Assembly (NCBI GenBank): GCA_914767715.1
Contig: OU612073.1
Coordinates: 5,518,001-5,582,000 of the forward strand
Direction of reading: 5' to 3'
From: Membranipora membranacea
Lineage: Eukaryota > Bryozoa > Gymnolaemata > Cheilostomatida > Membraniporidae
DNA: 64,000 bases
The notes below the pieces were generated by a model. That model saw only the letters and a list, made by a program, of their open reading frames with translations. It was not told the DNA's origin and made no database searches. A program made the translations under genes and the position numbers. Shown here piece after piece: positions 48,201 to 60,600 of the stretch (position 1 is its first letter; each line of letters starts with the position of its first letter).

Positions 48201-51094
48201 CTTCCCTTGACACTGGCAGCTCGTGTTGTGATGTATAAAGAGGAAAATGTTCCCACTTAGTATCAAAAAACGAGATATACTCCCATAGATTAATCTTTGC
48301 CAAGGATGCTGGTATTGGCATTCATTTGGATACCACACCCCAATCGTTGGGATCATTGGAATATGGTTGATAACAAAATGACACTACCAGCAACCTGGGC
48401 AAAGTACGGGCACTCAAACTATGATGGCTATTGAGTGGAAGTATAAAGGTATCTTCATAGACTTAAGAATAAACCTAGATAGGACACTATATACTGCACT
48501 GTCCATAACCCAGGTTCTTTGCTCATAACTCGATCAATTTTGATCGGATTTCGAGTTTGCAGGTTGCTTTACAATGAAAATTGATCGAGTTATGAACTTT
48601 TATCCTTAATGTTTTGCTCCGAGTCTCAACTGAAGTTATAGATTGTCCGATTAGACTGACTATAACTAATAATATAGTGTGACTTATCAGGTCCTTGTAA
48701 TGCTCTTGTTCATCCACTTCACCGCATCATTAAATCTGCTATCTGATGGGTAGCAAAAAGCGATGTCATATCATATGCGCACAAACATCCATAAGCAAAT
48801 TCTAATATCCTAGATGGGAACTCCAATTTGTAAACATATTAAAAGTTTAATCTGCAAACTTACTCAAATGTTTCTGGAAATAATCAAGTTCTCTTTTGAT
48901 TTTAGGGTCCTCTGCTTAGTGATCCAGACCCCCTGGTGCTTTCACTCTCTTTATCCACCACTTCTTGTGAAGGGATTTATACGCCAGATGAGAAGACAAC
49001 TCTAACTTTGCTCAATAGACTTCCTGGTTTCACTCCTGATGGCCAGGTTCAGGTGAGAATACTATAAAAACTGCACACATATGATCTCGTCAACTCAACC
49101 TCCGTTTTGCTTTCAATTACTTTAAATCACTAACATGACTGAGACAAAACATATACATTCACATTTGTATTTGCCAGTTTTACATAGATCATAAATGCGA
49201 TCTTGGGTTGGCAAATAAGTGCGAACGCGTGCAGAACGGAAAAATAAGAATGAGTATTCATAGCTGGTTAGTGGATGAATATGCAATAATCAAGCAAAAC
49301 CAACACAATGAAGTACTGGTATTATTGCTTATTTCTGTAAACTATATTGTCCAATTGTGTTATCCACTACATGAGAAAGGTGGGGTGACTCCCAATTTTA
49401 ACTGTCACATTTAACTGTAACATTATACATACATGTGTATAGAGTTATGTAAATATATATTACTTGATTGAGTGTTCTTAAACCTTCAACTTTGAGCACA
49501 AAATATCAAAATATGATGGTGAATATGTGTTGGCTACATTACATGATCACTTTGTATTCCAGGGATGCATGCTTATAAGCGGGTCTATCTGATTGCGTTT
49601 TATTGTATGGACGTAATAGATGTTATGCGTTATGAGTGAAAAAAACATGTTAATGCTAACCTTTTACAAAGATTCATCGGCAAGGAAATGGCCTTATAGG
49701 GTGAAAGCACTAATGAATGTTAATGAAGTTAACGGTATTGTAAGGCTTCTTTGCCTCGTAGGTGATGGAGAGTTTGAGGAGTTATTCCCCCTCTAGTGAA
49801 GCTCAGTTACTTGACATACTGAATGTGATAGACCCATATTTAGACTCTGTACATCTTCCTGTGGTTACTGCTACTATGGATGTGTTCCTGAGCTTATCCA
49901 CTCAAGGTATGTCCACGGTATCCTCTGATTTTAATTTTGGTTCCTCGATTTAATTATCATTCGCATTTCACTTTAGTCTTTAATCAGTCACTCGGGTTTT
50001 TTCATGGATTCGAGTCGAATTCAGGCATGTTAAGCCTGAATAGCCATGCTTGGTTTGTGATATACCCATTGCCTAGACTAGCTCTACTCAGACTTAGTAT
50101 ACTTGGTTTGTTATTCAAACTGTCTATGAAGGAGTTCTACAAGGGTTCGCTTTCCCCTTTGCTTGATGTACCAGGACTTTGACGAATATCAATTCATATT
50201 TACTGATAGCTATTCTACTATTACAATGTTTTAGTCGACAATTCGCTGGTGGCTGATATGTATAAGAGAGTTAGGAACACATGTACTCATGTTCTACAGT
50301 CATCTGGAGCCACTGACGTCTACAGTATACTACTCTGGATACAACAGCATATAACTCCCAATAGTAAGACAACTCCCAATAGTAAGACAACTTCCGATAA
50401 TCTCTGCAAACATATACAAGCTATTATGGATGATAGTATGAGAGACAATTTTAGGCTCGTGTTGGATAACTCCAACGATCCTCCGTATCTTACTGTGATC
50501 AAATTAGAAATGCTCAAGTATTTTGTCAAAGGAGACAACATTGCAATGGTATTAGACAATGTAAAAGCAATTGTGTTGACTCAATACACCAAACCAACCA
50601 TATGTGATAAAGCCATCCAAACACTTTTACAGCTCAGGAAAGAATTTTCAGAGCTGGTTAATGCGGTTTTAAATGATATTATGAAATCAGGCCAGTTGAA
50701 AATTTACCAAGCAATTCTCAAATACATCCATCTAATTACTAGTTATGAGAGCCCTGAGAGTGAACAGGTATTTAATGTGATTCTACCATATTGGAAATCT
50801 CTGCAAGGGTCGGAGTTCATGGTGCTACTTCATCTGTGTTCAAATTTCGCACACAAAGAGAAAATTTATCTTTCGTATATGCATGAAATCAGTGAATTTG
50901 TGCAAAATCCAGCATCTAATATCGGATACGATGCCAAATCTGCATTGTTGAGCAGTTTAGTTTTGTGCTTCAAAGCACAGCCTGCAGAATATCAAAATTT
51001 ACTGAGGCAGGCTATGATCAGTTTTGATTCAAGTGGTGACTTGATTTTACAAGAGCATGTACAATGGTGTGCTCAAAAACTTGTGGCCCTGTAA
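45271..51094 (+). CDS. ap4b1: AP-4 complex subunit beta, trunk only (no hinge or ear)
   Basis: Seven exons join in phase to 534 residues: 45271-45330, 46131-46259, 46846-46990, 47689-47807, 48906-49052, 49762-49906 and 50235-51094 (TAA). AP-4 is a trans-Golgi adaptor complex that sorts cargo such as ATG9A. The adaptin-type alpha-helical repeats match AP-4 beta in order: GEALLAINTILQD, SAFVRRHAVVALSHI, LSDPDPLVLSLSLST, LLNRLPGFTPDGQVQVMESL, SSEAQLLDILNVIDPYL. Human AP4B1 has 739 residues; this frame stops after the trunk, with a long last exon and no visible ear downstream. The first 20 residues are polar and unlike the family, and an acceptor lies just upstream of the ATG (TGTTACAG, ending 45265), so a leader exon is likely. 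Beta of another AP complex is less likely, as those trunks are far better conserved. Confidence 0.82.
45401..45463. mobile_element. Short foldback MITE, copy 3, with near-perfect 9-bp TSD
   Basis: The 63-bp copy runs from TAGACTTAGTTTGGTC to GATCAAACTTGTTCTA and keeps only the outer arms (TGCAGGCAA and complements). It is flanked by GGGTACATG (45392-45400) and GGGTACACG (45464-45472). It lies in AP-4 beta intron 1, just after exon 1. Confidence 0.78.
46463..46640. repeat. Dispersed repeat, copy 2 (partner at 24185-24410)
   Basis: Shares GCATGGCTATTTGTGGAGA, CTTTGTGTCAGG, ATCTGGCAGCTTTTA and CATACATAAAT with the earlier copy in the same order. It lies in AP-4 beta intron 2. Confidence 0.6.
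47529..47586. repeat. Perfect 16-bp inverted repeat around an AT microsatellite
   Basis: TGCAGCAAATAAAATT (47529-47544) is exactly complementary to 47571-47586; the loop is a TA-repeat. It lies in AP-4 beta intron 3. Confidence 0.85.
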
Positions 51095-51109
51095 AAGTTA
51101 GATGATACC

Positions 51110-51228
51110 TAGATCAAGTTTAATCCAATTGCCTGCATTGCATTCACTCCCTTCCACTGGTCACGCTGCGGTGTGACCAGTGGAGGGGGAGCAGCTCCAT
51201 ATACAAGCTAATGACCAAACTTGGTCTA
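51110..51228. mobile_element. Foldback MITE, copy 4, with perfect 9-bp TSD, in the AP-4 beta 3' UTR
   Basis: The 119-bp element runs from TAGATCAAGTTTAATCCA to GACCAAACTTGGTCTA and has an inner stem CCACTGGTCAC...GTGACCAGTGG. GATGATACC occurs exactly at 51101-51109 and 51229-51237. It begins 15 bp after the AP-4 beta stop codon. Of the four copies it looks the youngest. Confidence 0.88.
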
Positions 51229-51442
51229 GATGATACCCATCATGTAACAGATTTATAGGGAGCCAATGGGCTCTATCGATAGGCATAATAATATATTATA
51301 TCTATTATGTAAATATATTGTTAAGTCTATGGGCTTTACCATTGTTTGTTGACTTTACCAATAGAGTATCCTTGCAATCCTTATATTACGCAGCAATTTC
51401 ATTTCAGATTTTTTTTATACCCTGTGGTTTTTTCCCTACACC

Positions 51443-51474
51443 AATAAAAACCAATTTACTTTTTCTCAAATAAA
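51443..51474 (+). terminator. Probable polyadenylation signals of AP-4 beta
   Basis: Two AATAAA hexamers lie at 51443-51448 and 51469-51474, about 350-380 bp after the stop codon and beyond the inserted MITE. Confidence 0.5.
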
Positions 51475-54400
51475 ACCATTGTATTTTTTTAATTTGTGGG
51501 TAAATAATCTCAGCACAAACCTTTAGCTCACCTGGTGTTGATAATTACAAATGATGACACAAGGTCACATTTCCTTCTCAAGATTAAGCTGTACATTCAT
51601 AAACAGTGAATGACATTCAAGTCAAGACTCATGGGTCAAGGCTATCCATACTTAATTTATAATTGGTTTTTGGAGTTTTGCTTGGAGTACATATTGTGCT
51701 AGATGGAAAGTTTCGGATTGCAAACAAACTCAGTCCTTTTGGTACTGTTCAACTCAATGTCAAAAATTGATTTGAAATTCACCTTTGCTTGGAGTTGTTT
51801 ATGGGTTTGGCACCTCTCAAACACAGATTGTCTTTCAGATACACTCATATCACAAAGTAAGGATATATATTGTTACTTTGTGCTCATATGATTGGGAAAT
51901 CTGTAACGATGCCAAATAACTCTTAATAAACTCGTGATAAACTGCAGTGAGAAAAGTGTCCATCTGCCCTCAGGTAATCAGCTCTAATACATCTTGGCTC
52001 TATAAAACAAATCTTATCACACCTCCAAACATCAAAGCTACGCCACTCAAGCTGATAATTCATCTCATTTCCCTCCAAACAGTTTGCACACTTTTACAAA
52101 GGTAATTACCTCTACGTCTATCAAGAGGAAAGTCCGGCTGGTTATAAAATTGATGCAGAATACAGGTAATTATGTCTGTTGGCATAATGAAATAACTACC
52201 TGTTGCTTGCAATATACTGGGATAACAGTTAAATTGGTAAACATGGCAATTAAGACAATTTAATTAATGTAAATTATTCAGCGGCTATCCAACAGGTTTT
52301 CTTCAGCCATCGATGAGATTTGTTGTTGCACAGACATTATTAAGTATCTCTAAAGTGTCAAAATATTAAACTTTTGATTATAAGTATAAGATTTTCGATA
52401 CCAGACTTTTATCGTCCCCTAGTACATGGTGCCGCATCTCTCACAACTTAAAAGCGTTTTGCTTTATCATATTTAAAGATCTTAAAATCAATTTTCCATA
52501 CTATAATTTTCTTGACTAATTTCTCCCTGTTGTGGCGAAGGCGTCTGTATAATCTTATATAAGATTACTGGACTGGAATTTAAATGGGAAAATTCGTCCA
52601 GTTTGTTTGCCAAGGTCTTGGGAATATTTGTCGTTAGATAATCCATGGCGCACAAATTGAGGAACATTCACAGTTAGATAATTCTGGTTAGGTAATGTTT
52701 GTTATTGTAGAGAACACAATCAGACAGTGCTGTCTCAGTCATGAAATTTTCTTCGGAGATGATCCAGGAATCACTTGGCTGGTATAGAACAAACTTGACA
52801 ATTTTGAATTCAATACCAAAGCCTGCCAAAGATACTTGATTGTATTGTAAATTTCTACATGTATTAAGATCCTGATTACATAGGGCCTTCTCTGCCACAA
52901 ATATTGGTCCTCTGCTGTAAATTTGTGGTAAAATACAGTCTGTCAGAGTAGATGTGACCAGGAGACCAGAGCCTATATGTGCACCATTCCATTCATCATA
53001 AACAACTAAGTTTCTGATATGATATAGTTATGTGCAAACGGATTCAATATTCCACAACATGTTATGGGTATATTTATTACTTTTAGGGTAACATTCAATG
53101 AGTGGTAAAAGAAGGAAGTTTTCGGCAAAGGGAAACAACAAAATCATTAGATTAATTCTCCTAATAGTACTGTTGGCAGGGAAACTTGAGCTTTTTAATC
53201 TAAAGATAATGTCGCAGTTAAATCACTTTTTTGCCCTGTAGAAAGTTTCTCGCCAGTCACGGTCTCCATGTTTTGCCCTTGTAGACCACTTCACACCTTA
53301 TCATAAATCCATCACTCCACGATCATCAGATGCTATCTCACCGATGTTTTCACACATTCGCAGGTCCGGCTAGGCTACCAGAGAACCGCACCCCTTAATT
53401 TCTCTCACATTGTGGCCATGATCTCTATCTTCATAATATTGTTCCATCAAATCATCGGGCCTATGAATGTTTGTTGATCGTTGTATTGTCTGTCTACGGA
53501 TAATTGCCCATCATTATCCCAATTTTCTAATTCAGCAATGCAACCTGCAACAATAGGTAACTGTCTCTATCTAATTTGCTTCCAGCCCATTCTCTCGTTA
53601 TTACGGTGATATATAAAGGAAGACGGCACAGAGTTATTCAATATGGTTACCGATTGGCGCTGCTGCAATTTCTACACCACAAACAAACACAAAAGTTTGG
53701 ACAATTCATGTAATGACAGTTGCTATTCTCTCTTTTATATGAATAACTATTGAATAGAAAGTGGCTGGATTTATTAGAGATAATTTGGATTGTAGTAGGG
53801 TTTATATACTCTTATTTCTATCAATCTGTTGCTCGGCTATATTGGAAAAGGAGGATAGAATTGATCGGCGAAATTATCAGAAAGTAGTTAGTTGTCACGC
53901 AAACTTTGAACAGGTAAGTTGAATCTGTCACGCAATTTTTTCTGCAACTATATTTTTTTCGAGTTCTCCCAGATCGTGCAAACTTATTTTATTAATAATT
54001 ATAATGAAAAAATTAGGACTCGCACCTGCTGTGTTGCAGAAATATGGTGAACTTTGATCAAATTCACACTGATTTAGTTTCTATCTATATGATGCGTTTT
54101 TTTTGTGAATCCCGTTTGTTTGAATTTAGTTATTTAGATGAATTTAATGATCTAGGATAGGAACGGTTGTGTTAGAATTTGAGCTGTAGCGCAACGCTGA
54201 AAGTTAAATTCTTGCCTGTCCTTGACCAACGTCATAATAAACTGACCATCAGTAAAACTGCTATGGACTGCTGATTTTCTAAATGACATCAAGTGGGATA
54301 TTAAATTGATACTGTTCAGCCAAATTATAGTTTTACCTACTGCAAAACCAAACCACCAATATCCAATTTAATGTATACAATTTATAAAGTTTAATTATAG

Positions 54401-54698
54401 CTATACTGCTGACCAAACACCCCTAATACTTAGAGTAGGTAGAAATTAAGGCCATAACCTTCAGTTTGCACCATAAGAAAAATTATAACATGGACTCCAA
54501 TGAGACGATGTTATCTTCCTGCTATTGAAATTGGTAGGTCTCTGTTGACTCTGTGATTCCGTCCGTCGTCAAAGCGAGCGAGCTCATAACTTGTAAGATT
54601 TCATTCTCTGATCACCATGTAGGTGTAACAGAAGCAGATTTAGTGGATACTTGGCACAAAAAAGACATCGCTGACCGATTTAACCTTCACCTGACGTA
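51475..54698. other. Intergenic and 5' region of the aryl hydrocarbon receptor gene
   Basis: No coding exon is recognised. A possible leader exon ends at 53913 (AACAG before GTAAGT), which would splice to the first coding exon. Two identical TGTCACGCAA words lie at 53893-53902 and 53926-53935. Confidence 0.5.
53893..53935 (-). promoter_or_regulatory. Pair of XRE-like sites (TTGCGTGACA) upstream of the receptor gene
   Basis: TGTCACGCAA at 53893-53902 and 53926-53935 read TTGCGTGACA on the minus strand. TNGCGTG is the known core bound by AHR-ARNT. The sites are 33 bp apart, in the same orientation, about 0.8 kb upstream of the start codon and flanking a possible leader-exon donor. Binding is only inferred. 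Confidence 0.35.
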
Positions 54699-57600
54699 AT
54701 GTATGTAACCCGCAGGCGAAACAGAGTCCTTAGAAAGTAAGTTTATTTGTAATTTGCAAATTATTTTTGATGTTTCCCCCCTTTCTTCATGATTTACTTA
54801 TGCAGATCTTGTAGCTTTGCAGTCTCTCTGCTCTTCATTGTATTGATGGGATATCCGTTGTCTATGCTTAGAATTAGTTTCAGTCATTTGAGTAAATTTA
54901 TTTCCTAATTATTACGCGTTGGACTAAATTTCTTTCATCAATATTGCAGAACTAATCAGCCACTGTTGGACCCTGCAAAGTCTAATCCATCCAAACGACT
55001 TCTTGAAGCTTGCAGACTTTCCGCAGTTCATTGTATGTATTGATGGGAGAATTCCGTTCTGTCTATGCTTAAAACTAGTTTCAGTCATTTGATTAAATTT
55101 CTTTCCTTAATATTGTAGAACTAATCAGCCACCTTTGGACCCTGCAAAGTCTAACCCCTCCAAACGGCACCGGGAGAGGCTGAACGGAGAGCTGGAATAT
55201 TTGGCTAGCTTGCTTCCATTTGAGGAAAGTGTCATAGCAAAGTTAGACAAACTGTCAGTCTTACGCCTAGCTGTCAGCTACCTGCGAGCCAAGAGCTACT
55301 ACAGAGGTTAGTTTACCTGCAGTCCTACATCATATATCATATGGTACAGATATTTAGGCTTTCTTCCTCTGTAAATCTGGTTATATTTTCCGGTTCTGAT
55401 GCTGACTAGTCAGAAATTTAAAATTAAAAATGTCGTTTACTGCTTTTAACCCCAATTTTAGTGTGCAAAAGCCTCATCCACCCACCAACTCATCACTATT
55501 TGTAAAAGTCATAGCTGGTTAGCGAAAAAAAGAGCAAAATATTTGACCAATATGTAAAACCGACAAAATGTCTAACTGGCGATACCTTGTGTAGAGCAAA
55601 TCACAAAGCGTGTGAACACACTCAGTAAAACTTTTGAATTTTTAAAGGTGACTCTCTCTCAGTGTTAAAATCTACACCATGCATTTTCAGATTGCGAATT
55701 TGGAAATATATGAGGCCCTAACATTTGTCCATAACATTTTATGACAGATCATGTTTTTAATTTAATTTAGAGTTTCTTATAATTTGGTAGTTTTAATCAG
55801 GATTTTTAATTTCAAGTTTGAAGTAGTCTGGTTGATATTTGAATGTCTCCTTGTAATTAAGCACTCTGAAGTTTGAGTGGTTGATTATAACATCCTTCCA
55901 ATTTTTACCGTTCAACAGTTAAGACCCTTACCACTAAACTGTTATCTAGACTGTGTTTACATGAGTTTGAGGGATAACTCGCTGTTTGGGAATGATACAA
56001 GTCTTATTATCTAGCGGTTATTCACGTCAAAACATTGTGCAATTTTTCTTAAACCAGATCTAATCTTTGCCAATTCATGCACCATTAGTATTAACTCGGA
56101 ACACTTGATGGTGACGTTCACCTATGTAACATCAGATATCAACACAAAACCTACATTCAATTCTGATTTAACCCTCTGTTGGCAAAACACAACAGTCTGG
56201 AGCCTAGCCTGCAATCCTTAGAATTCATCACTATTGTGTGAGACCTTGGGCTAGGATAGAGAAAGGCTGGTTGTGGCAGATGGGACCGTAAGCTATAATT
56301 AGTTGCAATCATTTTATGGAATGAATTGTGCATTATATTGCCAATAATTAGAGGGTGGAAATTTGGAATATTATGTTGGATTCACTGCATTTCTAAGCAC
56401 AATTCCTCATGTCGTCACAACCAAAGAAATAAAAGTTATATTCATTCCTTTGCAAGTAAAATCCTGTGTGAATTGGAGCCACATTAGGTCATCTATTCTT
56501 AGGGACCAAAATCCGGTAAATAGGACTTCCAGAGTAGAATAATGGTGCCTGCCTTAGTGATTCAAAACTGTCACAATTATCTGACATATTAAAATCTTGA
56601 TATACATTGCGGAACCTATACAACCCACCAACATCATAAGTTATAATTAAAAACTTAAAATATTTTTGACTATAATATGATCAGAAAATTAATTGCTGTC
56701 TTACTCACCAATAAGTTTCAATTGGCCGACCTTTATAATAATCCGTTGACAGTTGAGAAGCAATCAGATTAGCCGATGATATCAAACAGGCACAAAGTAA
56801 CTTTCCAAAATATCCAAAAGGATTCTACCAGAAGAAAGTCGTACCACACGACGCAGATCCGCAGCTGAAACTAATTTTGAATTTCACATCATTCTCACTT
56901 ATATCTTATTTTCTAATGGCAAGTAGGCAAGTAGGCAGCGGCCACATCATGCAATTCTCTATCTAAACTGGGCATTTTTGGCAGTTTGCATGTTTCCAGT
57001 TTGGACACATTATTGTACATGCAATGTTTCTGGGCACGCTTCCCATCGTGTGAGGATTAATAATTACTAGTTGTTTTATTGAGGCTCGGCTAACTCACAA
57101 GCTTGGCCGGCATGCAAACCCGGCCATCCAATGATCGCTTCTGGACGATGAGACACATCATGGGTGATGTGACCATTGAAAGTAATTTAGTTGATTAACT
57201 TTGTCCGTGGCCATGACTTTTAAGATTATGGAGTTTTGTCATGAGATGACAGTGCGGTAAATTGCGCCACAATCATTCATTATTGCTATTTTGGTATTGA
57301 AGGCGATTTCTTTTGTATATATGGCTCAAAACTAAAAAGGAAAGTTTATAGCTATACAAAACCAATCTAACAAGTATGAAAATGAAAAAAAATTAAATTA
57401 AAATAGAGTGATAAAAAAAGATGTTTTAGATGCACTGTATTATTTGCTTTTATTGTTTTAATTTTACTGTATTACTCGATGTATAAGCACTTTCAAATAT
57501 TCTATGTTGATCAAAACCCGCAAAATAAATCTGGTCGCCGAAGCAGTTGTACCTGCTGCAATTGATTTAAAACAGCCTCATTTGAATTCAGTGAGAGGCA

Positions 57601-60600
57601 ATTATAATAATTGGTGCAATCAGCCATATGTGAGTCGGAGGCTTAGGTGATTTTGATATCCGAAATCAATATTTCACCAGTTGCTTAAATATGGTTGTGG
57701 GCCGAAGACTTGGGTAGGGGTAATTCTGACACTAGCTGTCAAATTCATTATTCATGCTCCGCTATCACCTGAAACTGCCAAAAAGACTTTACGGCCATCT
57801 TATTACTATTCATGCTATATGTGTGCAGTGTATATAAACATTCTCTAGACCATTATTTGGAATTAAATTTATTGAATGCGCCTCATTCATAAATACGAGG
57901 TTGACAGTTTAATTGTTGGCTTCCATGTGTCTCCTGTCTCCAAACTCCCTCATATGACAGTGCAGATTCTACGTTAAATATAACAGGAATTACCATACAA
58001 TATCCTAAAAGCGGACTTCCAATATTCATTGGCATGACTGAATTGAATGAGAGTGACTTCCTTGCTCAGGAATCTAAATTTCTAATATAATAATCTGACA
58101 GCTAAAGTTTTTTGTATTTAGTTTAATCCTGTCAGTACTGGTAAAAGCAAATGAGACAGTGATTACAAGTAGGAAAAAAACAGATAGCATATGCTCAAAT
58201 GTAATATTGCTGACAGAAATGTTAGTAAAAAATAACATGAGTTTATGCCTAAACATATGGTTTTTCTGTTGTCATAGCTCAGGAACCTAAATTCCTATAA
58301 TCATATGACTCTGAATCTGCATTTTTGTAGCCATAGCTCCAGTTCACCAGCCCGGTTACCCGACACTAGACTGTGATGCTGAGGCCCAGCTCAAAGCTCT
58401 CAGTGGATTCACTATGGTTATAGACCCTAACAGTGAGGTGTTCTATGTATCTGAGACAGTAGAACAGTACCTCGGATTCCATCAGGTAAGAATAGACATG
58501 CCCCTCCCCCAATATTTGGTATCATGTTGTAGCTCTCAGGCTAATTAATGTCACTGTTGCAACCTTTCAAATAGCTTCTTGAGACAGTTGAAACTATCAG
58601 CTTTACTGGAGAGAAAATTCATTTCAACTTTCTCGACCGCTAATGTTGTCCTCTATAACATATACATGTGGATGAAATGAGCATGCTCAAATTCTTAGCT
58701 TTACTTGGATTCCGAAGGCTGTATTAATATGTTTCCTTATTTATCAAAAGAATCACTACATCATGGAGCTAAACAACGGAGCTCATATGAACGATAAAAA
58801 TGGCCATGGTTTGGAAATTCAAAATTCCTTGCAAAGTGAAAAAGTGACAAAGTCTAAGCAGCAACCCCTTTGATCGGAGGCTAGTTTTCATTGTTGCATA
58901 CAATTTTGTATCTTAGTTTTTGACCCACTCTGATAACGTTATTTCTCTTCTCATTTTATTTTGTTTTTAATGTCAATAAAGACATGTAATAATGATATTT
59001 CTATTGCAGTCTGATATTTTACACCAGAGCGTTCTGGAGCTGGTCCACTCCGAGGATAGAGAGAGTCTGAGTCAGCAGCTTAACTGGAGTAATCTTCTCA
59101 TGCACCTCGGCCCAAATCCATCACACGCTGATGTCAACAACCTACACTCTCATTCAGGTAAACTTCTATCAGTTGCGAAAGGCTTGGCAGCCTGCAATTT
59201 CAAATGCAGACAAAATGAACCAAACTTTGTCTTTATATTCAATTTTTGATAAACTTTATCAGCAAACCATCATAAACTACAAGTTTCGGTTACGGCTTGG
59301 CAGCCTTTTGTAAGGAGGTTTTTATCTATTTGGCTACATTGCTGAAGATCTGAAGATCCATATGACAGCTTTAAATTTATGAACTGGTCTATTTTGTTAC
59401 TCTAATGGGTGGCTCTTGTCATATGTGTGGTATATGCACTAGGGATCCAGCCTGATCCAGTATCCAGGATCCTGCATTTGGGTTTGCTCCCCTTCGATTG
59501 ATAAGCCTTGGGCTGATCAGTAGGGGAAATACATTTCAAATGCAGACGAAATGGACCAAACTTTGTCTTTATATTTATTATTTGATTGACTTATGATTAT
59601 ACTATGATAGACTTTTTCAGTTACGTCTCAGTTTCATTGTTTAAGAGTCACAGTACAAGCATGTCCGAGTAGTAATTTTTATGTGTAAGGCCTTTTTCGA
59701 ATTCATCTTAATTCAGAATTTTCCTTGTTTGTAGCGAGCCACCAGCTTCTACAGAGATCATTCATCGTAAGGTTCAGATGCCTTCTGGATAATACTTCAG
59801 GTTTTATTGTAAGTATTTACATTGTCTCATTCCAACAAATATATTCTCAGTCAATCAGGTATTATCTCCTCTTTGAACAAGGGGTAGCAACTCAGTGATC
59901 ATATGACTTTATATGGGCAATGTTTCATTACAAGATACAGTAAGGTATTTTCACTATGAGTTCAGGGTCAACTTGCGGTTGTGAATGAACGGTCTGTCTG
60001 AAGGTATGATTCAAAGGTATTGCAACATTCTTTTTCCACAATTCTTCGATTTTTAAATCTGTCAGCCAGGTAGTTTTGTTACATCTTTGATGCTAGAAAC
60101 AATAAAAAAGTTTCTTATCTTATTTCTAGTAAAAAAGTTGTTTGATTTTTTGATTTCCAGACAATGGAGATCTGTGGTCACCTAAAGCCACTTTACGGAC
60201 AGACGGCTGGAATGAACGGATTATCGCTATTTGCTGTTTGTACACCTTTTGGACCGGTTCCTATGGGGGACTTCAATCTTGAAGATATAACATTCAGAAG
60301 TAAACACAAACTGGATATGAGTATTGTGAGTGTCGACCCACGAGGAAAACTTCTTCTTGGAGATCTAGATAACACGAACACAAAGATATATAACCTCTTG
60401 CATCCTATGGATGCTAATTACTTCGCAGATTCTCATAAAGAAAGTAAGTCACTCAAGTGCATGCACACTGCATTTAAGCAATGATTCATTGTTTCAACTA
60501 TGTAAACTAATATTGCGGCGAAGATATTGTGAGAAATATTCATGATGTACTAAAAAATCCTGCATCGCTGAATTTCTGTAAGGTGACAGATATGGCACAG

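Noticed and set aside
49937-50182. 81-codon plus-strand frame before the last AP-4 beta exon
   Set aside because: It lies inside the intron, starts from readthrough of the exon-6 donor region and shows no adaptin similarity.
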